Shown here piece by piece: positions 21,195-28,003 of a stretch of DNA of 38,081 nucleotides (its first letter is position 1; each line of letters begins with the position of its first letter). The notes under the pieces are model-generated. The model was not told the origin of the DNA. It was given only the letters and a program-made list of their open reading frames with translations, and searched no databases. Source of the DNA: CAYLWN01 sp964387625 (GTDB lineage Bacteria > Patescibacteriota > Microgenomatia > UBA10105); contig CAYLWN010000008.1 of the NCBI GenBank assembly GCA_964387625.1, positions 1 to 38,081 on the forward strand, given 5' to 3'. The translations under genes were made by a program, and so were the position numbers.

Positions 21195-21986
21195 TTATTT
21201 AAGATGCGCAAGTCCTACTTTCCTTGCTTGTTTGAAAGAAGCAACAAAAAACCATAAAGCCAAACTGAAATAAATTGCATTTAGTAAAAAGCTTTTATAT
21301 AAAAATGTGGCATCTAATGTATGGGTAAATAAAACTTGCCGCATACCTTCAAAAATATAGGATGAAGGTATAAACATAGCCACTTTTTGTACCCATTGAG
21401 GCAATGAACTTAAAGGATAATAAGTACCGGAAAAAGGCATCAGTAAATATCCTCCAGCCCAGGCAAGCGTTTGGATATTAGTACCATAGCGCAAAAATAA
21501 TCCTCCTACAAACAAACCAAAAGCCCATCCGGTAATCAGCAAACTTATGATAAACGGGATTAAAATAAATCCCAAAGTAAATATATTAACTGCATATAAA
21601 AACCAAGCAACTAATGCTGTAAAAGCAACTGTTATAAAAAGTTTTATAAAACCCAATCCCAATAAACCTATCACCCATTCAACTAAACTTATTGGGGCCA
21701 CAAATAAATTTACCAAATTTTCACTCCATAACTCTTCTAAAATACTGACAGTGATTTCATATTGACCGCGCCAAATTACATACCATAAGATCACTCCTGT
21801 CAAAATCATGGTAATTTGTAAAAGTTTGGTATTCCCTGCAGTTTGTAGCGCAGAAATAGTCAAACCCCAAATTAAAATATCCAGTGACGGCCAATAAAAA
21901 GCATCAGTGATCCTGTCATATGCATGACGGAAATTATAAAGATGTCTTAAAATAATTCCCCAAACTCTTTGCCAATTTATATTCAT
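21195..21986 (-). CDS. ABC-2 type transporter permease
   Basis: Membrane subunit of 263 residues with about six spans. The C-terminal LPQWVQKVAMFIPSSYIFEGMRQVLF is a typical ABC-2 (NodJ/DrrB-like) segment. Its start overlaps the ATPase stop by four bases, so the two subunits are coupled. It probably exports a lipid, glycan or drug; the substrate cannot be told. Confidence 0.88.
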   Translation of the reverse strand: MNINWQRVWGIILRHLYNFRHAYDRITDAFYWPSLDILIWGLTISALQTAGNTKLLQITMILTGVILWYVIWRGQYEITVSILEELWSENLVNLFVAPISLVEWVIGLLGLGFIKLFITVAFTALVAWFLYAVNIFTLGFILIPFIISLLITGWAFGLFVGGLFLRYGTNIQTLAWAGGYLLMPFSGTYYPLSSLPQWVQKVAMFIPSSYIFEGMRQVLFTHTLDATFLYKSFLLNAIYFSLALWFFVASFKQARKVGLAHLK

Positions 21987-22927
21987 AGGTTTTTATCCTT
22001 ATCCTTATCCTTAGAAACTGATAAAAAGAAATCTTCCAAATTTGGTCTGACGATTTCAATTTCGCTGAATTCAACTCCCCGTTTCCCAATATCTGTCAAA
22101 AATTGGGCAATTTGTGCTTCCGGCAAAGTAATATTTACAAAACGGTTTTTTTCAGTAAACTGGTATTTTTTAACATAAATCATCTCAATTAATCTTTTTA
22201 GACCGTCAACAATCATCAGTTCCAATCGGCTGTTTTTATTTCTTTTTGCCAGTCCTTGAGGGGTATCAACGGCAATAATTTTGCCATGATTTAAAAATAT
22301 TACCCGGTCACATAATTCTTCCACTTCAGACATATTATGAGAAGTAATTAATATTGATAAATTTCTTATCTTTCGTTCATTTAAAATATAACGCCTGATC
22401 TTATCTGCTATGTCAGGATCAAGTGATGCGGTTGGCTCATCAAGTAAAATCATTTTCGGATCATTGAGAAAAGTTTTTGTAAGTAGTACTCTGGTTTTCT
22501 GTCCGGCAGATAAATCTCTTAACTGTTTATTTAACAAAGGTAATACTTCAAACTGATCACATAGAGATAGAATTTTTTCCTTTTTATTGGATACTTGATA
22601 CAACCAAGCATAAAAATTCAAATTTTCCCACACAGTCAATCTCCACGGCAATTCAGCATAAGCTGATGAATAATTGATTTTTTGTAAAATTTCCTGACGG
22701 TGTGAATTTAGCGATTTGCCGAAAAAATTAATTTCTCCTTCAGTTGGCATCATAAGTCCTAAAAGCATTTGAATTGTAGTAGTTTTCCCTGCTCCGTTTG
22801 GACCTAAAAATCCTACAATTTCCCCTTCTCCCACAACAAAAGAAATATCGTTAACTGCAATAAATCCGCCAGCTGGCGGACCAAATTTTTTAGTTAAATT
22901 GGAAACTTGCAATAAATTTTGAGACAT
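21983..22927 (-). CDS. ABC transporter ATP-binding protein
   Basis: ATPase of 314 residues that powers the adjacent ABC-2 permease. Walker A GPNGAGKTT at 42-50, the Q-loop region, signature LSAGQKTR, Walker B MILLDEPTASLDP and a switch His in ITSHN are complete. Residues 17-21 (PPAGG) come from the palindrome CCGCCAGCTGGCGG at 22865-22880, inserted in a loop before the first beta strand. The C-terminus KDKDKDKNL reflects a 6-base TTATCC triplication. Confidence 0.93.
   Translation of the reverse strand: MSQNLLQVSNLTKKFGPPAGGFIAVNDISFVVGEGEIVGFLGPNGAGKTTTIQMLLGLMMPTEGEINFFGKSLNSHRQEILQKINYSSAYAELPWRLTVWENLNFYAWLYQVSNKKEKILSLCDQFEVLPLLNKQLRDLSAGQKTRVLLTKTFLNDPKMILLDEPTASLDPDIADKIRRYILNERKIRNLSILITSHNMSEVEELCDRVIFLNHGKIIAVDTPQGLAKRNKNSRLELMIVDGLKRLIEMIYVKKYQFTEKNRFVNITLPEAQIAQFLTDIGKRGVEFSEIEIVRPNLEDFFLSVSKDKDKDKNL
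22865..22880. repeat. TCCGCCAGCTGGCGGA palindrome within the ABC ATPase gene
   Basis: Perfect 16-base palindrome read in frame as PPAG/G, adding five residues to the N-terminal loop of the ATPase. Confidence 0.9.
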
Positions 22928-22980
22928 GAAGCTATTATAAGAGTAAGAAGTGAAATTAGAAAGTAGTTTCTTATAAGAAG

Positions 22981-23297
22981 ATTATTGTTCGAGGCGAAGC
23001 CGAGAACTATTCCATAAAACTTCTTTTTTAGTCCTACTAAAATCTTTTAATTGTTTTTCTCTATTCCTAGCCTCTATTAAATTGGTAAATTCTTCAATAT
23101 AACAAACTCTTTTAAAACCGTGTCTTTGAGTAAATTTACATCCTTTTCCGATTTTATGTTGAACAAATCGATTATCTGGATTCCATGTTAAACCGGTATA
23201 ATATAGTCCATCTAAACATTCAATAATATATACATACCATTTTCATTTTTTCATTTAATAAAATTATTGATAACTTCTCACTTTGTTCGAAGAATAA
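22981..23297. mobile_element. Palindromic element split around a GIY-YIG gene
   Basis: The left half ATTATTGTTCGA...GAGAACTATTC (22981-23012) and right half TTGATAACTTCTCA...TTCGAAGAATAA (23267-23297) match the two halves of the continuous element at 36207-36309 (GAGAACTATTCAATGATTACTTCTCA centre). The GIY-YIG reading frame occupies the break, and its last codons are encoded by the left half. Whether the nuclease moves the element is inference. Confidence 0.7.
22982..23239 (-). pseudogene. GIY-YIG nuclease, start frame broken
   Basis: About 85 residues of a small single-domain GIY-YIG nuclease (COG2827 type) can be read. They include WYVYIIECLDGLYYTG, then NRFVQHKIGKGCKFTQRHG and NREKQLKDFSRTKKEVLW. 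No ATG is in frame: the sequence before Trp is ATGAAAATGG, where removing one A would give MKWYVYI. So either a one-base insertion (or sequencing error) has broken the start, or a non-standard start is used. Catalytic Tyr, Arg and Glu positions are kept, so decay would be recent. Confidence 0.75.
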
Positions 23298-24401
23298 TTA
23301 TTTTATTTGTTTGTATTTTTCCTCAACAAAAACTTTAATTTCAGTTATAAACTTTTCTTTGGAGAATTTTTGCGCTTGCGTTATACAATCTTTATATTGA
23401 ATATTCAGTTTATCTAATCGTTTGATAGCTTCAACTAATTCATCAACTTTTGGTTCATCAAAAAATACGCCTGTAATTCCTTCAACTACAGTTTCTGTCA
23501 CTCCTCCTTGACGTAATGCGATAACTGGCACGCCATAAGACTGTGCTTCAACTGGCACCATGCCAAAATCCTCTTCAAGCGCAGTAAATATCAGAGCTTT
23601 CGCCCCTGAATATAGGCTTGCCAACTTTTCATCACTTACATTGCCTGCAAATTCTATTGTCGGACCGGAAATTTCCCTTAATCTTCCCTCTTCTTTACCA
23701 CTCCCAACAACTTTTAGTGATAATTTTAATTTATTACAAGCTTCTATTGCCAAATCAAATCTTTTAGCATAATTTAATCTTCCAACTGCCAAGTAATATT
23801 GTCCTTTTTTAATTTCGAATTTCGAATTTCGAATTTCGAATTTTACCGGCGGGTATATCACTGTTGCCTCTCTTCTGTAAAATTTGGCAATTCTTGAGGC
23901 AGTAGTTTTAGAATTAGCAATCAAATAATCTACTCTTTGGGCTGTTGTAAAATCATAAGCTCTTAAGAATGGATTTACGATAGTTGCATAAACATCTACT
24001 AACCAATTGGGCTTAGTCCCGGTTGCAAATCCATACAAATTACGCGGTGGATGATGAATATAGGAAATATGCAGGGTTTCCGGTCTGGTAATAACACCGC
24101 GGCAAATAAACCAACCAGATGAAGAAATTACCACATCATATTCTCGAAGATCTAAACTTTCCCACACAATCGGTGTTAAAAATCGAAGCGGTGAATGATA
24201 TTTTTTTACCAACCAACAATTTTGCACCCACGTGGTCCTGATATCCCAATTTTTAAATCTTCTGGCAAATTCTCCCATCGCATCGAAGTCAACAAATGCT
24301 GTATAAAGAGGTGCATCAGGATAAATTTCATGCAGCACTTCAACTACCCTTTCCGCTCCCCCATACTCCCGTAAATAATCATGAACTAAAGCAACACGCA
24401 T
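23298..24401 (-). CDS. Family 4 glycosyltransferase
   Basis: GT-B fold enzyme of 367 residues. The N-terminal VALVHDYLREYGGAERVVEVL is the acceptor domain start. In the C-terminal donor domain, YLAVGRLNYAKRFDLAIEA, LKVVGSGKE and the nucleotide-sugar motif EEDFGMVPVEAQSYGVPV are clear. It probably transfers mannose or a related hexose in envelope glycan synthesis. A run KFEIRNSKFEIKK comes from a 7-base AATTTCG tandem repeat (23811-23838) and sits at the domain junction. The stop codon lies within the right end of the palindromic element at 22981-23297. Confidence 0.9.
   Translation of the reverse strand: MRVALVHDYLREYGGAERVVEVLHEIYPDAPLYTAFVDFDAMGEFARRFKNWDIRTTWVQNCWLVKKYHSPLRFLTPIVWESLDLREYDVVISSSGWFICRGVITRPETLHISYIHHPPRNLYGFATGTKPNWLVDVYATIVNPFLRAYDFTTAQRVDYLIANSKTTASRIAKFYRREATVIYPPVKFEIRNSKFEIKKGQYYLAVGRLNYAKRFDLAIEACNKLKLSLKVVGSGKEEGRLREISGPTIEFAGNVSDEKLASLYSGAKALIFTALEEDFGMVPVEAQSYGVPVIALRQGGVTETVVEGITGVFFDEPKVDELVEAIKRLDKLNIQYKDCITQAQKFSKEKFITEIKVFVEEKYKQIK
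23811..23838. repeat. AATTTCG x4 tandem repeat inside the GT4 gene
   Basis: Four exact 7-base units, translated as KFEIRNSKFEI between the two GT-B domains. It is a microsatellite-like expansion tolerated in the linker. Confidence 0.9.
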
Positions 24402-24405
24402 AAAT

Positions 24406-24432
24406 AAATTTCTAATTTTTAATTACTAATTT
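24406..24432. repeat. AT-rich dispersed repeat, copy 2
   Basis: Matches 2111-2137 at 26 of 27 positions. The remaining spacer to 24517 holds related AT-rich words (CATTTGACATTGG, CATTGATTGGACATTTGACA) and no gene. Confidence 0.75.
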
Positions 24433-24517
24433 ATAATCAAATCCTAATAACCAAATTTCTAAAAAAATTTAAGCATTTTGACATTGATTGGACATTTGAC
24501 ATTGGTAATTTGAAAGT

Positions 24518-25486
24518 CTAAAAAAGTTCCATCTGTTTTTCAGAATCTTTTTTAGTACCTGGTTTAATTGTATCATCATTTGTACGCACCTTGCCCATAT
24601 TTAATAATCTTTTTAAGTGTGTTTTAAATCCTAAATCTCCGAACAATTTGATAGCTTCTTGAGTTGCTAAATCATGGGCTTGGGATTTTTTCAAATCAAA
24701 TTTTATCGCTACATTATCAACAACCGTGGCTAGTTTATGCGACATCATGGCATTTTTTTTATCTTTGATTAATTTAAGTTTTATATTATCGTTTTCAATT
24801 TTATCTAAATTTTTATATATACTATCAATTGTTCCGAACTGTTTTATAAGGGTAACTGCAGTTTTGGGACCAATTCCGGCAACTCCGGGATAATTATCAG
24901 AATTATCTCCAGCCAAAGCTTTGAAATCCGGTATAAGATCTGGTTTTACTCCCATTCTTTCAATCGTTTCCTGTTCACCGAATATTTTTCCCTCAGATAG
25001 GCCTTTAACCGGCATGAACAATTTCACATTTTCATTAACTAACTGCAACAAGTCTCTGTCTCCAGTGACAATAATTATTTGATCAATCTCACACTCATCT
25101 GACGTTTTATTCTTGCGCTTTTCCAACGCTTGCTTGGCAAGCGTCGCAATCACATCATCTGCTTCAAACCCGTCTCTTTCATAAATTGAGACTTTCATTG
25201 ATTCTAATACTTGATGCACTTTACTAATTTGCGGAACTAAATTGACATCCATTTCCGGTCTTTTTGCCTGATAATCTCGATACATTTTTTTGCGGAATGT
25301 AGGTTTTTTTCTATCAAAAGTTACTGCTAAATGTGTGGGTTTTAAATCTTCAATCACTTTAAAAAGTATCGAAACAAAACCATAAATAGCATTTGTATAT
25401 TCTCCTTTAGAATTTGTCAGTGGAGGCAATGCATGAAAAGCCCGGTGTAATATCGCATTACCGTCAATGATAATTAATTTATTCAT
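24518..25486 (-). CDS. Free-standing 5'-3' exonuclease (PolA N-domain type)
   Basis: Protein of 322 residues containing only the flap/5' nuclease domain. Acidic metal ligands are in IIIDGNAILHRAF (Asp8), AVTFDRKKPTFRK, DGFEADDVIATLA and IIVTGDRDLLQLV. The helix-two-turn-helix ALAGDNSDNYPGVAGIGPKTA follows. It would remove RNA primers and flaps during Okazaki maturation and repair. No polymerase domain follows; the C-terminus is a charged tail. The next gene upstream is ftsH, 69 bases away. Confidence 0.92.
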   Translation of the reverse strand: MNKLIIIDGNAILHRAFHALPPLTNSKGEYTNAIYGFVSILFKVIEDLKPTHLAVTFDRKKPTFRKKMYRDYQAKRPEMDVNLVPQISKVHQVLESMKVSIYERDGFEADDVIATLAKQALEKRKNKTSDECEIDQIIIVTGDRDLLQLVNENVKLFMPVKGLSEGKIFGEQETIERMGVKPDLIPDFKALAGDNSDNYPGVAGIGPKTAVTLIKQFGTIDSIYKNLDKIENDNIKLKLIKDKKNAMMSHKLATVVDNVAIKFDLKKSQAHDLATQEAIKLFGDLGFKTHLKRLLNMGKVRTNDDTIKPGTKKDSEKQMELF

Positions 25487-25555
25487 TATTTAATTAAAAT
25501 GTAAATTTTTTATTAGATGAAGTTATTTTACCATGAGGCTTAAAAAAGAAAATTA

Positions 25556-27415
25556 TCAAGCGGTTTTATCAATTTTTTCCATCAATCTTTTGAATTCATC
25601 ACCTTCAAGCGTTTCTTGCTTAACAAGTGTTTCGGCAACCAAATCAAGTTTTGGTTTCAATTTTTTCAATGTCTCAAATGCGGTTTTATAACCGGTATCA
25701 ATAATTTTTTTAACTTCTTCATCAATTTTAGACATCATATTAGGTGATATTTGTGGTTGTTCATAATATGTTTTTCCTGTTTCAGTCACATCCATTTGCG
25801 GACCAAAATTTATAGGTCCGATATTACTCATACCCAGCTCAATTACCATTTGTCGAGCAATTGCTGTGGCTTTATCGATATCATTTGCAGCGCCTGTGGT
25901 AAACTCATTGAAAATCAATTCTTCAGCTGCACGACCGCCCAACATGGAGGCAATTTGATTGATTAATCGGGATTTTGTTTCATGCACCCGGTCACGGGCC
26001 GGAGGAATTAATGTGAATCCCAAAGCCATACCACGGGATACTATAGAAATTCGGTGTACCGGATCCATATTGGGAAGCGCAAAAGTTAATATTGCATGAC
26101 CTGCTTCATGATAAGCAGTCATTTTTCTGTCCATATCAGATTGCAATCTTCTTTTTTCAGGTCCAAGTTTTACTTTGGTGGCAGCTTCTTCCAAATCTGC
26201 CATTGAAATAGCTCTTTTATTTACACGTGCTGCACCAATTGCAGCTTCATTTAGCATATTTTCTAAATCTGCACCAGAAAATCCTACAGTTCTACGCGCA
26301 ATCTTATCCCAATCTGCATCTTTTTCAAAAGGTTTACCTTTCATATGAATATTCAAAATATCTTTTCTACCTTCAATATCAGGCATATCAAGTACTACTC
26401 TTCTGTCAAACCTTCCGGGACGCAGTAATGCGGGATCCAATAAATCTCCGCGGTTGGTTGCAGCCATCACAATTACTTGTTCATTAGGTAAAAACCCATC
26501 CATTTCCACCAAAATTTGATTTAAAGTTTGCTCACGCTCGTCATGACCACCCATTACTCCAGATGAACGCATTCTGCCAATAGCATCAATTTCATCAATA
26601 AAAATGATTGCTGGAGCATTTTTCTTAGCAGTTTGAAATAAATCTCTGGCGCGTGATGCACCAACTCCAACCAACATTTCCATAAATTCAGATCCGGCAA
26701 TTGAGAAAAAAGGTACATGCGCCTCACCTGCTACAGCTCTTGCGAGTAATGTTTTTCCAGTTCCCGCAGGGCCTACCAAAATTACTCCTTTTGGGGTTCG
26801 AGCACCTAACGCTCGATATTTACCCGGATGTTTAAGGAAATCCACTACTTCTTCCAATTCTTTTTTAGCTTCGTTGACTCCGGCAACATTAGCAAAAGTG
26901 ATTTGCGGATTATCTTTGTTAAATAATTTAGCTTTTGATTGACCAAAAGAAAAAATGTTATCCTGTGCTCCCCTTGCCTGTCTGATAATAAACAGGAAAA
27001 ATCCCACCATCAATAAAAGTGGTAATAAGTTTGATATTAAAGAAATCCAAATTTGTCCTACTGATGCGTCTTTAACATTGATTTCTATTTTTGAAGCATC
27101 TACTTTTGCTGTATCCAAAATTTTATAAATAGAATCCTGAGTTTCTTTACGGGATGAACTTTCACTGCCGTCTAAATATATTACTTTAAGTTTGGTATCT
27201 TCAACGGTAATTTTTTTTACTTTGTTGTCTTTGATATCTGTAATTATTTGAGATAAAGATTTTTCTTCACTTAATTTGCTTGTTTGAGCTAATGAAAGAA
27301 TAAATGAAAAGATTAAAAACCCGATAAACAGCACCAGAAAAACATTCCGTAGATTTAAATTTAACTTAAAAATCATTTTTCTGGATTTTTTAGTATTTTT
27401 TGGTGTTTGATCCAT
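25556..27415 (-). CDS. ftsH: ATP-dependent zinc metalloprotease FtsH
   Basis: Membrane-anchored AAA protease of 619 residues that degrades misfolded and regulatory membrane and cytoplasmic proteins. Two N-terminal spans (about 24-44 and 124-144) flank a periplasmic-side domain. Walker A GPAGTGKT is at 215-222 and Walker B IFIDEID near 271-277. The second region of homology, TNRGDLLDPALLRPGRFDRR, follows, and the zinc site HEAGH is at 436-440. The start has a good SD (AGAAGGA) six bases before the ATG, but it is sealed in a hairpin, and a short leader ORF precedes it. Expression is therefore probably controlled at translation. Confidence 0.97.
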   Translation of the reverse strand: MDQTPKNTKKSRKMIFKLNLNLRNVFLVLFIGFLIFSFILSLAQTSKLSEEKSLSQIITDIKDNKVKKITVEDTKLKVIYLDGSESSSRKETQDSIYKILDTAKVDASKIEINVKDASVGQIWISLISNLLPLLLMVGFFLFIIRQARGAQDNIFSFGQSKAKLFNKDNPQITFANVAGVNEAKKELEEVVDFLKHPGKYRALGARTPKGVILVGPAGTGKTLLARAVAGEAHVPFFSIAGSEFMEMLVGVGASRARDLFQTAKKNAPAIIFIDEIDAIGRMRSSGVMGGHDEREQTLNQILVEMDGFLPNEQVIVMAATNRGDLLDPALLRPGRFDRRVVLDMPDIEGRKDILNIHMKGKPFEKDADWDKIARRTVGFSGADLENMLNEAAIGAARVNKRAISMADLEEAATKVKLGPEKRRLQSDMDRKMTAYHEAGHAILTFALPNMDPVHRISIVSRGMALGFTLIPPARDRVHETKSRLINQIASMLGGRAAEELIFNEFTTGAANDIDKATAIARQMVIELGMSNIGPINFGPQMDVTETGKTYYEQPQISPNMMSKIDEEVKKIIDTGYKTAFETLKKLKPKLDLVAETLVKQETLEGDEFKRLMEKIDKTA

Positions 27416-27421
27416 ATTATG

Positions 27422-27477
27422 TCCTTCTTACTGTATTTTGTCCTGATATTAATGAGGACAAAATCAGTTTAGAAGGA
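27422..27477 (-). promoter_or_regulatory. SD-sequestering hairpin in the ftsH leader
   Basis: In the mRNA sense, TCCTTCT-AA-ACTG-A-TTTTGTCC pairs with GGACAAAA-TA-CAGT-A-AGAAGGA: 7, 4 and 8 base pairs around a 12-base loop. The 3' arm is the ftsH Shine-Dalgarno, so the closed form hides the ribosome site. Opening needs heat or a ribosome in the 5' arm. This is the basis for a thermometer or attenuator proposal. Confidence 0.85.
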
Positions 27478-27525
27478 GTTATACCATAATTTACGCTTTA
27501 TGAAATTATGGTTAATCCTATCCAT
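27469..27525 (-). CDS. ftsH leader peptide, 18 residues
   Basis: MDRINHNFIKRKLWYNSF with a strong SD (AAAGGAG-TAAA-ATG), uncommon for this genome. Its last codons and stop (TCC-TTC-TAA) coincide with the 5' arm of the hairpin that pairs with the ftsH SD. A ribosome terminating here would open that hairpin. It is basic and aromatic-rich, like regulatory leader peptides, and has no recognised homologue. Confidence 0.6.
   Translation of the reverse strand: MDRINHNFIKRKLWYNSF
27482..27512. repeat. Inverted repeat within the ftsH leader ORF
   Basis: ACCATAATTT and AAATTATGGT, 10-base perfect arms with about a 10-base loop, lie in the leader coding region just upstream of the SD-sequestering hairpin. 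It may be an early hairpin that affects ribosome movement. Confidence 0.75.
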
Positions 27526-27548
27526 TTTACTCCTTTATGGAAGAGAAA

Positions 27549-27585
27549 AGTATACCACAATTACAAAACTTGCAAAAGTTTTGTA
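27549..27585 (-). promoter_or_regulatory. Putative ftsH promoter
   Basis: TATACT on the minus strand (27549-27554) is 23 bases before the leader ATG, so +1 would be near 27542. The -35 is weak (TTTTGC at 17 bases). A near-perfect palindrome, TACAAAACTT-GCAA-AAGTTTTGTA (27562-27585), overlaps the -35 region and could be an operator. Confidence 0.5.
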
Positions 27586-27610
27586 TAAATCAAAATTTAA
27601 AAATCAAAAT

Positions 27611-27686
27611 GCCCGCCTGCAAATGCTTTCGCATAGCGAATGCGGGCAGGCAAAATTATCCTGCAAAGCGGGATCTGGCTTTGCCA
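27611..27686. repeat. Cluster of palindromes upstream of the ftsH leader
   Basis: GCCCGCCTGC...GCGGGCAGGC (27611-27650, related to 14553-14589), with inner TTCGC-ATA-GCGAA, and TCTGGC-TTT-GCCAGA (27672-27686). The spacer between trpS and ftsH (27526-28003) is filled with such repeats and shows no convincing gene. Confidence 0.75.
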
Positions 27687-27734
27687 GACAATTCAAAAAT
27701 AAAAAATTATTCGATTAATTTAATATTTTTACTC

Positions 27735-27762
27735 AACCCTTGAAGTGTTTTATGTAGATTTT
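27735..27762. repeat. Direct repeat AACCCTTGAA..., copy 2
   Basis: 24 of 28 positions match 2239-2267. It is followed, as there, by a long hairpin element. Confidence 0.65.
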
Positions 27763-27798
27763 CTTAATATTGACATAATCCAATAACGCCATTGAAGT

Positions 27799-27896
27799 GT
27801 TTTTTCAATTTTTTCTTACTGAAGGATAAAAGTGCGGAAACGGCCTCCTGGTCCGAGGGTCCGCCTGATTATCCGAAGTTAGAAAAATTGCAAAAC
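27799..27896. repeat. 98-bp hairpin element
   Basis: GTTTTTTCAATTTTTTCT at the left pairs with AGAAAAATTGCAAAAC at the right. Inside, GGATAA pairs with TTATCC and GCGGA with TCCGC, closing on a GC-rich loop. It is the most stem-like of the window's long hairpins and could be a structured RNA or a miniature element. Confidence 0.75.
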
Positions 27897-27897
27897 C

Positions 27898-27915
27898 CCT
27901 GCCTGCGCAGGCAGG
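27898..27915. repeat. CCTGCCTGCGCAGGCAGG palindrome
   Basis: Perfect 18-base palindrome, identical to 1981-1998. Confidence 0.9.
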
Positions 27916-27937
27916 TTCACTGGCTTCCCTTCTTTGT

Positions 27938-27965
27938 CTACTTTCTTGGGTAAGCAAGAAAGTAG
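27938..27965 (-). terminator. Hairpin downstream of trpS
   Basis: CTACTTTCTTG and CAAGAAAGTAG are perfect 11-base arms around a 6-base loop, 38 bases after the trpS stop. There is no T-run, so termination is uncertain. The CAAGAAAGTA word recurs at 27979-27988. Confidence 0.4.
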
Positions 27966-28003
27966 GAAGAATACAAGCAAGAAAGTAACAAGAAATTAAA
28001 AAC

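Noticed and set aside
27500..27743. Plus-strand ORFs of 68-72 codons upstream of ftsH
   Set aside because: They run antisense to the ftsH leader and through palindromic repeats. No family is recognised and the codon pattern is repeat-driven.
27938..27965. Confident rho-independent terminator after trpS
   Set aside because: The stem is perfect but no T-run follows on the relevant strand, so it is listed only with low confidence.
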